Shown in pieces: positions 25,416-33,177 of a stretch of 41,171 nucleotides of DNA (the first letter of the stretch is position 1; every line of letters starts with the position of its first letter). The translations under genes were made by a program, and so were the position numbers. The notes beneath the pieces are model-generated. The model had not been told where the DNA came from, searched no databases, and saw only the letters and a program-made list of their open reading frames with translations. This stretch comes from Paracoccaceae bacterium (GTDB taxonomy: Bacteria; Pseudomonadota; Alphaproteobacteria; Rhodobacterales; Rhodobacteraceae): assembly GCA_023259435.1 (NCBI GenBank), contig JALRHZ010000009.1, positions 1 through 41,171 of the forward strand, read 5' to 3'.

Positions 25416-26152
25416 GAGCCAGCTTGCCCATGTACGATTTCGATCATCTGAAATCGGATCATGAAACCTTTTGGACACATATCGCCGCGGCCTTTGGCGC
25501 GCCCGACGTCCCCCTCTCGTCTCCACAAGATTTGATGACGCATTGGCAATCGCAGGACTTATTGCTGTCGCAAACCTGCGGGATGCCTTTTCGTTTGTTC
25601 CTAAGTGACAAGGTACAGTACCTCTGTACCCCTGATTTCGGATTAGAAGGCTGCCCGCCTGGGTTTTACAATTCTGTTTTCATTGCAAAAAAAGATTTAA
25701 GTCTGTCCACACTGTGCCAAGGAACATTTGCCTATAACGAGGATCATTCGCAATCTGGTTGGGCTGGTCCAATCACTCATCTAGATGCGCTTGGACTTGT
25801 CCCGTCACGGGGGCTTAAAACTGGGGCACACAGGAACTCGGCACGAGCCGTTTATGACGGGGCGGCTGAGTTAGCATCCATAGATGCCCAAACGCTATTT
25901 CTATTGCGCGAGACAAGTGACTGGGCAAAAGAGCTTATCACAATTGAGCGGACATGCCCTACCCCCGGCCTTCCTTACATTTGCGCGGATAAAATTGATG
26001 CCAAAGCGATGCTTGGCGCAATTCGATCAGGGTTTGATAAGCTAGGTGCGGATACAAAATCACGCTTGGGAATAAAAGGTTTTGTTGAGTTACAACCCCA
26101 AGAGTACCTCGACATCCCTTCCCCAAGGTCACCCGACGAATTGTTTGGATAA
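25412..26152 (+). CDS. PhnD/SsuA-like periplasmic-binding-fold protein without signal peptide
   Basis: A 246-residue protein resembling the phosphonate-binding PhnD family. It has LLLSQTCGMPFRLFL, LCTPDFGLEGCPPGFYNSVFI, a central LCQGTFAYNEDHSQSGWAG and GAHRNSARAVYDGAAELASIDA. The segment after a dropped Ser/Gly ligand loop matches how these proteins clamp phosphonate-like ligands. No signal peptide or lipobox precedes the fold, and no permease or ATPase gene of the PhnCE type is adjacent, so it is probably cytoplasmic. It overlaps the TerB-like gene (ATGA). An ATG at 25430 is an alternative start. The ligand is unknown. Confidence 0.7.
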   Translation: MRASLPMYDFDHLKSDHETFWTHIAAAFGAPDVPLSSPQDLMTHWQSQDLLLSQTCGMPFRLFLSDKVQYLCTPDFGLEGCPPGFYNSVFIAKKDLSLSTLCQGTFAYNEDHSQSGWAGPITHLDALGLVPSRGLKTGAHRNSARAVYDGAAELASIDAQTLFLLRETSDWAKELITIERTCPTPGLPYICADKIDAKAMLGAIRSGFDKLGADTKSRLGIKGFVELQPQEYLDIPSPRSPDELFG

Positions 26153-26160
26153 TTTGATCA
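26151..26160. promoter_or_regulatory. Partial TTTGATCAAA-type site upstream of the ABC transporter genes
   Basis: AATTTGATCA at 26151-26160 repeats the first ten bases of the 14-bp palindrome at 29753-29766. It lies about 100 bases before the ATPase gene, overlapping the stop of the PhnD-like gene. It may be one operator of a regulator that controls transport and catabolism together. Confidence 0.35.
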
Positions 26161-26260
26161 TTTCAAACAAAATGAAGCTATTCTCCATCGAAATGGCCCT
26201 TGCAATATGACATTTTTAAGGTCCTAGTTGTGAGTCAGAGACCATAGGGGAAGGAATCGC

Positions 26261-27037
26261 GTGTCACAACAGCCGCCAGTTATTGAAATTAGGAACTTAC
26301 ACAAAGCCTATGGAGCGCATGAAGTCATCAAGGGCGTGGACATCGTTGCCAATCGTGGTGATGTCGTCTCTCTGATCGGGTCTTCGGGGTCCGGGAAATC
26401 AACAATCTTGCGCTGTGCAAACCTTTTGGAAGACAGCCAACAAGGTGAGATCCTATTCAAAGGCGAGCCAGTTGACTGGAAGGGAACAGGTTTGGCCCGC
26501 GTTCCTGCGAATCGCGCCCAAGTCACACGTATCCGAACAAATTTGTCGATGGTCTTCCAACAGTTCAATCTTTGGGCCCATATGACCATTTTGGAAAACG
26601 TCATGGAAGCGCCTGTGACGGTACAAAAGCGTGATCCAAATGAGGTCAAAGCCAAGGCATTGATGTACCTTGAAAAGGTGGGAATTGGGGATAAGGCAGA
26701 CGCCTATCCTGCGCAGCTTTCTGGCGGACAGCAACAACGGGCCGCGATTGCGCGTGGGTTGTGCATGGAACCAGAAGCGCTTTTGTTTGATGAACCCACC
26801 TCTGCCTTGGATCCAGAGCTGGAACAAGAAGTTGTCAAGGTTATCAAGGATCTTGCCCAAGAAGGACGCACAATGTTAATCGTGACACATGATATGCAAA
26901 TGGCATCCGACGTGTCAGATCATGTTGTTTTTCTTCACCAAGGCTTGGTCGAGGAAGAGGGCCATCCCTCACAGCTATTCGGGTCGCCCAAATCAGAGCG
27001 GCTCAAACAATTCCTGAGTTCAACTCGGGTCACTTAA
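26261..27037 (+). CDS. Polar amino acid/amine ABC transporter ATPase
   Basis: The cytoplasmic ATPase of a HisP/OccP-type importer. The 258 residues show Walker A SLIGSSGSGKST near residue 38, the Q-loop region MVFQQFNLW, signature LSGGQQQR, Walker B ALLFDEPTSALD and the switch His in IVTHDMQ. A GTG start at 26261 is preceded by GGGGAAGGAA. The genes for the binding protein and two permeases follow in order ATPase, binding protein, permease, permease. The set is completed by amine-catabolism genes downstream. Confidence 0.95.
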   Translation: MSQQPPVIEIRNLHKAYGAHEVIKGVDIVANRGDVVSLIGSSGSGKSTILRCANLLEDSQQGEILFKGEPVDWKGTGLARVPANRAQVTRIRTNLSMVFQQFNLWAHMTILENVMEAPVTVQKRDPNEVKAKALMYLEKVGIGDKADAYPAQLSGGQQQRAAIARGLCMEPEALLFDEPTSALDPELEQEVVKVIKDLAQEGRTMLIVTHDMQMASDVSDHVVFLHQGLVEEEGHPSQLFGSPKSERLKQFLSSTRVT

Positions 27038-27061
27038 ACAAACTCTAGGGAGACAGAGAAA

Positions 27062-27784
27062 ATGAAGAAACTAATCCTAGGTACGGCGGCGCTAGCATTG
27101 TCTGCTGGTGTTGCATTCGCAGGCAGCCATTCGGTTGTGCGCATGGGAACCGAGGGGGCGTACCCTCCCTACAACTTCATCGACGATAATGGTGAAGTCG
27201 CGGGCTTTGAACGTGAATTGGGTGACGAGCTTTGCGCGCGCGCTGAATTGACATGTGAATGGGTTACAAACGATTGGGATAGCATCATTCCAAACCTTGT
27301 TTCAGGCAACTACGACACAATCATCGCCGGCATGTCCATCACGGATGAGCGTAAAGAAAAAATCGACTTTACTGAAAACTACACTCAGCCAGACCCGTCT
27401 GCATATTTGGCCATGTCAGCAGACGCAGATTTGTCTGGCGGCGTAATCGCAGCACAAGCGAACACAATCCAAGCAAGCTTTATTGCTGAATCAGGTGCAG
27501 CGTTGATCGAATTCGCAACCCCAGAGGAAACAATCGCAGCAGTTCGCAATGGCGAAGCTGACGCGGTTTTGGCTGACCGCGCTTACCTTGAGCCGATTGC
27601 AAACGAAGACGCGGAATTGTCCATCGTTGGCGAAGCTGTCCTAATCGGCGGCGGTGTTGGCATGGGTGTTCGGAAATCCGACACAGAGCTACGCGACAAA
27701 TTCACAGCTGCAATCGCATCTATGAAAGCAGATGGATCATTGAACGCGCTGATTACAAAATGGGAAATCGGCGAATTGTTCTAA
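27062..27784 (+). CDS. ABC transporter periplasmic substrate-binding protein (family 3)
   Basis: A 240-residue binding protein of the HisJ/ArgT/OccT type. A signal peptide of about 20 residues ends GVAFAGS. The mature protein opens with VVRMGTEGAYPPYNFIDDNGEVAGFERELGDELC, cited here in part, and contains the ligand-site pieces WDSIIPNLVSGNYDTIIAGMSIT and EADAVLADRAY. Codons are more AT-rich and repetitive than in the neighbours, as expected for a highly expressed binding protein. A strong terminator follows, which would make this product more abundant than the permeases. The substrate is likely a basic amino acid or polyamine, judging by context. Confidence 0.93.
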   Translation: MKKLILGTAALALSAGVAFAGSHSVVRMGTEGAYPPYNFIDDNGEVAGFERELGDELCARAELTCEWVTNDWDSIIPNLVSGNYDTIIAGMSITDERKEKIDFTENYTQPDPSAYLAMSADADLSGGVIAAQANTIQASFIAESGAALIEFATPEETIAAVRNGEADAVLADRAYLEPIANEDAELSIVGEAVLIGGGVGMGVRKSDTELRDKFTAAIASMKADGSLNALITKWEIGELF

Positions 27785-27795
27785 GACCCTCTAAA

Positions 27796-27828
27796 TGTCG
27801 GCCCATTCCCATGGGCCGACACCTTTTT
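27796..27828 (+). terminator. Intrinsic terminator between binding-protein and permease genes
   Basis: A perfect 11-bp stem (arms 27796-27806 and 27811-27821, loop of 4) is followed by CC and five T. It sits 12 bases after the binding-protein stop and 174 bases before the first permease. It probably lowers permease expression relative to the binding protein. Confidence 0.85.
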
Positions 27829-28001
27829 CGGGATGATTTTATTAAACTCGCCAATGTTATGGAACACATGCCCATTGTGTTTATTGCTTTGATGAGTTTT
27901 CCTTGGGCTTAACTTGATCGATCGGCATAACCGTATCCAAGCCTTGGTTTCCCTAAGTTGTGACATCTCGAAGAGTTGCGAAAGATAACAAGGATCCAAT
28001 C

Positions 28002-28886
28002 ATGTTTGAATTTTGTACAGACCCATCCACCTTGGACACCTTGCCTTGGATGGCGTGTTATCTGACGACGGGCAAACAGTTTGGGTTTTATTCTGCCTTT
28101 GGGACTGTGCTGCTCTTGCTTGCGATTACCGCGCCTGTTTCATTGGCGTTTGGGTTCATGGGCGCAATGGCAGCGCGGGCCAGAAACGTTATTATTAGCG
28201 TTATTGGCAAAGGCTATATCGCGATTGTTCGTGGTGTTCCAGATATCGCATTCTTTCTCTTTTTCGTAATCGCATTTGACCAGTTGTTTGAATACATCCG
28301 GCACAAAATAAAGTGCCCAGACTGGTCAGAGCCGATCCGGCAGGGCAACGATTTTGTTGTCTGCGCCGAGGCAAAGCTTCCCCTTGGGAGTGCGCCACAA
28401 TGGGTGCATGAGACCTATGGTTTTTCTTTGGCCGTGCTGACCTTTGCCATCGTTTTCGGCGCCTTTGCCGCCAATGTGTTATTCGGCGCAATGCGTGCCG
28501 TGCCGAAAGCACAACTTGAAACAGCAGCCGCCTACGGCATGAACGAACGCCAAACCTTTTGGCGTATATTGGTCCCTCAAATGTGGGTTTATGCACTTCC
28601 TGGGCTTGGCAATCTTTGGATGGTTCTTATCAAAGCAACCCCACTCTTGTTCCTATTAGGTGTGGAAGACATCGTTTATTGGGCGCGCGAGCTTGGCGGA
28701 ACGAAAACTGCCAAATTCACAGATTACCCGCATGGCGACTGGCGCATGTGGTATTTCTTTGCGCTCTTGGTCTTTTACCTTGCCTTCACTTGGGTATCTG
28801 AAAAAGCCTTGGACCGCATTATGGCCCACCTTACCAAGGGACAAGCCACAACAGCAGGCGAAGCGCAACGGAGGGCGGCGGCATGA
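28002..28886 (+). CDS. ABC transporter permease 1 (HisM/HisQ family)
   Basis: A 294-residue inner-membrane permease. Helices are evident near residues 28-50 (FGTVLLLLAITAPVSLAFGF), 62-90 (IVRGVPDIAFFLFFVIAF), 145-165 and 245-265. The coupling EAA-type loop reads AKAQLETAAAYGMNERQTFWRILVPQM, cited in part from KAQLETAAAYGMN. It is longer than the usual 220-240 residues because of an insertion of about 40 residues (YIRHKIKCPDWSEP to GSAPQWVHETYG). The ATG at 28002 has AAGGA 8 bases upstream; the start at 27960 is rejected. Its stop overlaps the ATG of permease 2. Confidence 0.9.
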   Translation: MFEFCTDPSTLDTLPWMACYLTTGKQFGFYSAFGTVLLLLAITAPVSLAFGFMGAMAARARNVIISVIGKGYIAIVRGVPDIAFFLFFVIAFDQLFEYIRHKIKCPDWSEPIRQGNDFVVCAEAKLPLGSAPQWVHETYGFSLAVLTFAIVFGAFAANVLFGAMRAVPKAQLETAAAYGMNERQTFWRILVPQMWVYALPGLGNLWMVLIKATPLLFLLGVEDIVYWARELGGTKTAKFTDYPHGDWRMWYFFALLVFYLAFTWVSEKALDRIMAHLTKGQATTAGEAQRRAAA

Positions 28887-29689
28887 GTTGTTGGGATATA
28901 ATTGCAGATTATGGGTTACGCTCGATCGGAATAGGCGAGCGTCTGTTGCCGCGCAAAGACTTTACCCTCTGCCATCAGTTCACGCTTATCGGTTCGGGTC
29001 TTTTGTGGAATATATATTTTGGCGTATTAGCCCTGATAGTTGGCTTTATGCTGGCCACTGCGGTCGCGATGGGCAAAGCCGCGCGAAACCCTGTGATCCA
29101 AAAACTAAGCACAGGGTTTATCTTTTTGTTTCGCGGCTCGCCCCTGTTTATCCAGTTTTTCTTTGCCTATTTTCTCTTTCTCAGCCTAAAGCAAGTCTAT
29201 CCCATATTCTCGCCGCTAACCTCTGCATGGTTGGGCGCTTTGGTGGTTTTGATCTGCAACACTGCCGCCTATTCGGGCGAGATATTTTACGGTGCCTATC
29301 AATCGATCCCCAAAGGCGATATTGAGGCGGCAGATGCTTATGGCATAACAGGATGGACCCGATTTAAACGTATAATTTGGCCTACGATGCTACGCCTTGC
29401 GTGGCCTGCTTATACAAATGAAGCGATCTTTTTGTTCCATGCAACTGTGCTGGTTTTCTTTTCAGGGTTCCCAGCCTATCAACAGCGCGGCGATGCCTTG
29501 TATTACGCCAGCTATTTTGCGGATAAAACGTTTAACCCATTTGTTCCCTATCCGATTTTGGCAGGGTACTATATTGTGCTGACCTTAATCGTCATCATGA
29601 TCTTTGGTATTGTGAACAAACGGTTAAACAGACATCTGCCACAAGACAATCGCCCAAAATTGAAGCTTCGTCTAAATCTCATCAGATAA
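28883..29689 (+). CDS. ABC transporter permease 2 (HisM/HisQ family)
   Basis: A 268-residue inner-membrane permease pairing with permease 1. Helices lie near residues 33-55 (GLLWNIYFGVLALIVGFML), 75-100 (IFLFRGSPLFIQFFFAYFLF) and 110-130. The coupling loop contains PKGDIEAADAYGITGWTRFKRIIWPTM, of which PKGDIEAADAYGITGW is typical. ATGA overlaps permease 1, so the pair is translated together. Both permeases are most similar in layout to OccQ/OccM-type opine or basic amino acid importers. Confidence 0.92.
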   Translation: MSCWDIIADYGLRSIGIGERLLPRKDFTLCHQFTLIGSGLLWNIYFGVLALIVGFMLATAVAMGKAARNPVIQKLSTGFIFLFRGSPLFIQFFFAYFLFLSLKQVYPIFSPLTSAWLGALVVLICNTAAYSGEIFYGAYQSIPKGDIEAADAYGITGWTRFKRIIWPTMLRLAWPAYTNEAIFLFHATVLVFFSGFPAYQQRGDALYYASYFADKTFNPFVPYPILAGYYIVLTLIVIMIFGIVNKRLNRHLPQDNRPKLKLRLNLIR

Positions 29690-29752
29690 TGAAGCATACT
29701 TTGGGCAAGGGGTACGAATATTGTTGTAGACAAGTTCCGTATTGCCTGAGAT

Positions 29753-29766
29753 AATTTGATCAAATT
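29753..29766. promoter_or_regulatory. Palindrome AATTTGATCAAATT upstream of the ligase genes
   Basis: A perfect 14-bp palindrome 23 bases before the start of the first glutamine-synthetase-like gene. Together with the partial copy at 26151-26160 and a weaker TTGATCGATC at 27914-27923, it marks the three gaps where this locus could be regulated. A dimeric transcription factor is the likely binder, but no regulator gene lies in the locus. Confidence 0.45.
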
Positions 29767-29789
29767 CTAAGATCACAAAGAGGGATTCT

Positions 29790-31106
29790 ATGCGGCCCGA
29801 GGATTGCCGGACCTTTCGTACAGCTGTCAGCGACCTAAATGGGGATATGCGCGGCAAAAGGTTACCGGCCACAGATTATGACAAAATTGGCAGTGGCTCT
29901 TTACGAATGCCGTTTTCAGTTTTGAACGTGGACATCTGGGGAACAGATATCGAAGACAGTCCATTGGTGTTCGAAAGCGGGGATCAAGACGGTGTTTTGA
30001 TGCCAACTGGCCGAGGACCAGTTTTTATGCCCTGGCTAGAAGAGCCCACTTTTTTAGAACCCGTCTGGATGTTTGATGACAGTGGCGCCCCATTTGACGG
30101 GGACCCGCGCCACGCCTTGCAACATGTGCTTAACAAATACGCCGAACGCGGTTGGTCTGTTGTCGCTGCCACGGAATTAGAATTCTACCTTGTGGATGAT
30201 AGCGGACAGCATCTTACGCCTCCGGATAATCCTGTTTCAGGCCGGCCCTTGGATTCGACAGCTATTTTATCACTGCGTGAGCTTGATGCTTTTGATGCCT
30301 TCTTTTCGGACCTCTACGCCGCCAGTGAACAGATGGGACTAAAGGCGCAGGCCGCTATTTCAGAGGCTGGGATTGGACAATTTGAGATCAATCTTGTGCA
30401 TACAGATGCGATGCGCATGGCCGATAATACGTGGCTGTTCAAAGCATTGGTGCGCGGCATGGCCCGCAAACATGGGTTTGCTGCAACGTTTATGGCTAAA
30501 CCCTTTCCAGATGAGGCCGGAAACGGCCTTCATATGCATTTTTCGGTTGTCGACAAAAACGGTAATAATGTTTTTGACGATGGGAATAGTGAGGGGAGTG
30601 AAACACTTCTTCAGGCGGTGGCAGGGTGTCTCGCTGCGATGCGCGCCTCGACGCTTGTATTGGCCCCGCATTCCAACAGTTACGATCGTTTGATCCCGGG
30701 GGCCCATGCTCCTACCGATATTTGTTGGGGCTATGAAAACAGAACCGCAGCCATTCGTATTCCATCCGGCGATGGTGCGGCCCGCCGCATAGAACACCGT
30801 GTGGCAGGTGGCGATACAAATCCGTACCTCATGATGGCGACTGTTCTTGGATCCGCATTATTTGGCATAGAAAACCAACTGACCCCACCGGATCCGATCA
30901 CCGGGAACGCCTATGAAACCGAATTACCCCAATTGCTTAGCAATTGGAGCGAAGCAATCGAGCTGTTCGAACAAGACGAGATCATTGCAGAAATCTTGCC
31001 TAAGGTTTTGATAGAAAACCTCGTCATGACCAAACGCCAAGAACTCTTGAAAACGTCTGAAATTGAACCCGCCGAATTGTGGAAAACATATCTCGAGACC
31101 GTTTAA
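29790..31106 (+). CDS. Glutamine synthetase family ligase (gamma-glutamylputrescine synthetase-like, copy 1)
   Basis: A 438-residue GlnA-fold ligase. Family motifs are VVAATELEFYLV (glutamate site), GIGQFEINLVH, FMAKPFPDEAGNGLHMHFSV (metal and ATP site) and a C-terminal WGYENRTAAIRIP with the catalytic Arg region, then HRVAGGDTNPYLMMA. The adenylylation tyrosine segment of true GlnA is absent, as in PuuA/PauA-type enzymes that join glutamate to amines. It precedes a glutamine amidotransferase, a second ligase and an FAD oxidase. Which amine it uses is not shown; putrescine is the best guess. Confidence 0.85.
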   Translation: MRPEDCRTFRTAVSDLNGDMRGKRLPATDYDKIGSGSLRMPFSVLNVDIWGTDIEDSPLVFESGDQDGVLMPTGRGPVFMPWLEEPTFLEPVWMFDDSGAPFDGDPRHALQHVLNKYAERGWSVVAATELEFYLVDDSGQHLTPPDNPVSGRPLDSTAILSLRELDAFDAFFSDLYAASEQMGLKAQAAISEAGIGQFEINLVHTDAMRMADNTWLFKALVRGMARKHGFAATFMAKPFPDEAGNGLHMHFSVVDKNGNNVFDDGNSEGSETLLQAVAGCLAAMRASTLVLAPHSNSYDRLIPGAHAPTDICWGYENRTAAIRIPSGDGAARRIEHRVAGGDTNPYLMMATVLGSALFGIENQLTPPDPITGNAYETELPQLLSNWSEAIELFEQDEIIAEILPKVLIENLVMTKRQELLKTSEIEPAELWKTYLETV

Positions 31107-31129
31107 CCCTTGAACCTGACAGGTGACAC

Positions 31130-31813
31130 ATGAAAATCGGCATCCTTCAAACAGGCTATGCGCCGGATGCAATAAAAAATAATCAGGGCGACTATGATAA
31201 GTTGTTTCATCGCCTCTTGGACGATCCCACGTTTGAATTCGAAACCTATCTCGTTTTAGAAGGTAAGTTCCCTAAATCCATCGATGAGTGTGACGGTTGG
31301 TTGGTGACAGGATCCAAACATGGGGTTTACGAAGACCACGCTTGGATCCCACCTCTCGAAGACCTTATTCGCGAGATTGCCACAGCGCAGATCCCGTTGG
31401 TTGGGATTTGCTTTGGCCATCAGATCATCGCCCAAGCTTTGGGTGGGCATGTCGAGAAATTCGACGGCGGGTGGAGTGTCGGCCTAACGCAATATGACCT
31501 TGGCGATCGTGCTATAAACCTTAATGCATGGCACCAGGACCAAGTCATTACCCCCCCGGCAAGCGCCAAAACCTTGGCCTCTTCGCCTTTTTGCAAACAT
31601 GCCGTTCTGGCCTATGGGGATCATATATACACCACGCAACCCCACCCTGAATTCGACACGGATGTGATCGACGGTCTCATTCGCACCCGAGGCAAAGGCG
31701 TTGTGCCCGATGACCTGCTCGAGCAAGCAACAGAAAATCTAAAACGGCCTGATGACAATGGGTATCTAAAGCAGACACTCATCTCATTTTTCAAAAACAA
31801 AGGTGCCGCATGA
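31130..31813 (+). CDS. Class I glutamine amidotransferase-like hydrolase (PauD2-like candidate)
   Basis: A 227-residue cytoplasmic GATase1 domain. The nucleophile is Cys94 in LVGICFGHQIIAQALGG, and the His/Glu of the triad lie in YTTQPHPEFD near residue 170. It resembles GMP-synthase-like stand-alone amidotransferases. Between two gamma-glutamyl ligases it most likely hydrolyses gamma-glutamyl-GABA to glutamate and GABA, as Pseudomonas PauD2 does with this kind of domain. The E. coli PuuD (peptidase C26 type) is less similar. ATGA overlaps the next ligase gene. Confidence 0.78.
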   Translation: MKIGILQTGYAPDAIKNNQGDYDKLFHRLLDDPTFEFETYLVLEGKFPKSIDECDGWLVTGSKHGVYEDHAWIPPLEDLIREIATAQIPLVGICFGHQIIAQALGGHVEKFDGGWSVGLTQYDLGDRAINLNAWHQDQVITPPASAKTLASSPFCKHAVLAYGDHIYTTQPHPEFDTDVIDGLIRTRGKGVVPDDLLEQATENLKRPDDNGYLKQTLISFFKNKGAA

Positions 31814-33177
31814 GCAACCAAGACAGTTTTTTAAAATCCTTACCCCAAGCTGCACAAGACTATCTTGTTGGGCGCAAATTGGATGAGGTTGAATGTATCA
31901 TCTCGGATCTTCCCGGTATCGCGCGGGGCAAGGCAGTGCCCGCCGCCAAATTTGTAAAGTCAGATAATTTTCATTTACCGGACTCAATCTTTTACCAAAC
32001 CATTACCGGCGATTGGGGTGAGGCCGCAGGACAAGATGGCTTTATCGAACGCGACATGATCCTAAAGCCCGATCTCTCCACGGCCACAGCAGCACCATGG
32101 ACCGGTGATTGGACCCTACAGGTGATACATGACGCCTATGATCGCAAGGGCAACCCTGTGGATTTTGCACCCAGAAACGTTTTGAAACGCGTGGTATCCC
32201 TATACGAAAAAGAAGGTTGGAGCCCTATTGTGGCCCCCGAAATGGAATTCTTTCTTGTGGCGCGCAACGTGGACCCCACGCAACCCATCACCGCGATGAT
32301 GGGACGCTCAGGCAGACCAGCCGCAGCAAGACAAGCCTACTCTATGACGGCCGTTGACGAATTCGGCCCCGTGATCGATGACATTTATGACTTTGCCGAG
32401 GCGCAAGGATTTGAAATAGACGGCATCACCCAAGAAGGCGGCGCAGGCCAGCTTGAGATCAATTTGCTGCACGGTGAACCTGTGCGATTGGCTGATGAGG
32501 TGTTCTATTTCAAACGCCTGATCCGAGAGGCCGCCATTCGACACGATTGTTTTGCAACCTTCATGGCGAAACCCATCGAAGATGAACCCGGAAGCGCCAT
32601 GCACATCCACCACTCGATTGTGGACACCGAGACAGGCCAAAACATCTTTTCCGGGCCACAGGGCGGCGAAACGGATGCGTTTTATCATTTTATTGGCGGA
32701 TTGCAAAAATACCTTCCCGCCGCAATCGCAATTATGGCACCCTATGTGAATTCTTATCGGCGCTATGTCAAAGATCACGCCGCCCCGATCAATCTAGAAT
32801 GGGCGCGTGATAACCGAACCACAGGCATCCGCGTTCCCCTGTCGGGACCCGCAGCGCGTCGGGTGGAAAACCGCCTCGCGGGGATGGATTGCAACCCTTA
32901 TCTAGGGATCGCGGCATCCCTTGCCTGTGGGTATTTGGGGATCAAAAATGAAATCCGGCCGGCCAAGCAGTTCTATGGCGATGCATACGATGGCGATGAA
33001 GATATCCCGCAAGTTATGGGTGAGGCCTTGGATTTATTCGAAGAGGCAACCGAATTGCATAATATTCTTGGGCCTGAATTTGCGCGCGTCTATTCGATTG
33101 TAAAGCGCGCTGAATATCAAGAATTCTTGCAAGTGATCTCACCTTGGGAACGTGAACACCTTTTGTTGAATGTATGA
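31810..33177 (+). CDS. Glutamine synthetase family ligase (gamma-glutamylputrescine synthetase-like, copy 2)
   Basis: A 455-residue GlnA-fold ligase, paralogous to the copy 1.3 kb upstream. Matching motifs are IVAPEMEFFLVA, GAGQLEINLLH, FATFMAKPIEDEPGSAMHIHHSI and RDNRTTGIRVPLSGPAARRVENRLAG. The N-terminus has the substrate-type segment DEVECIISDLPGIARGKAVP. The two paralogues are clearly divergent, so they may prefer different amines or act as a hetero-oligomer; neither is shown. Overlaps by 4 bases at both ends couple it to the amidotransferase and the oxidase. Confidence 0.87.
   Translation: MSNQDSFLKSLPQAAQDYLVGRKLDEVECIISDLPGIARGKAVPAAKFVKSDNFHLPDSIFYQTITGDWGEAAGQDGFIERDMILKPDLSTATAAPWTGDWTLQVIHDAYDRKGNPVDFAPRNVLKRVVSLYEKEGWSPIVAPEMEFFLVARNVDPTQPITAMMGRSGRPAAARQAYSMTAVDEFGPVIDDIYDFAEAQGFEIDGITQEGGAGQLEINLLHGEPVRLADEVFYFKRLIREAAIRHDCFATFMAKPIEDEPGSAMHIHHSIVDTETGQNIFSGPQGGETDAFYHFIGGLQKYLPAAIAIMAPYVNSYRRYVKDHAAPINLEWARDNRTTGIRVPLSGPAARRVENRLAGMDCNPYLGIAASLACGYLGIKNEIRPAKQFYGDAYDGDEDIPQVMGEALDLFEEATELHNILGPEFARVYSIVKRAEYQEFLQVISPWEREHLLLNV

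Noticed and set aside
28660..29325. 221-residue frame across the two permease genes
   Set aside because: Both permeases show conserved membrane and coupling-loop motifs in their own frames; this frame has none.
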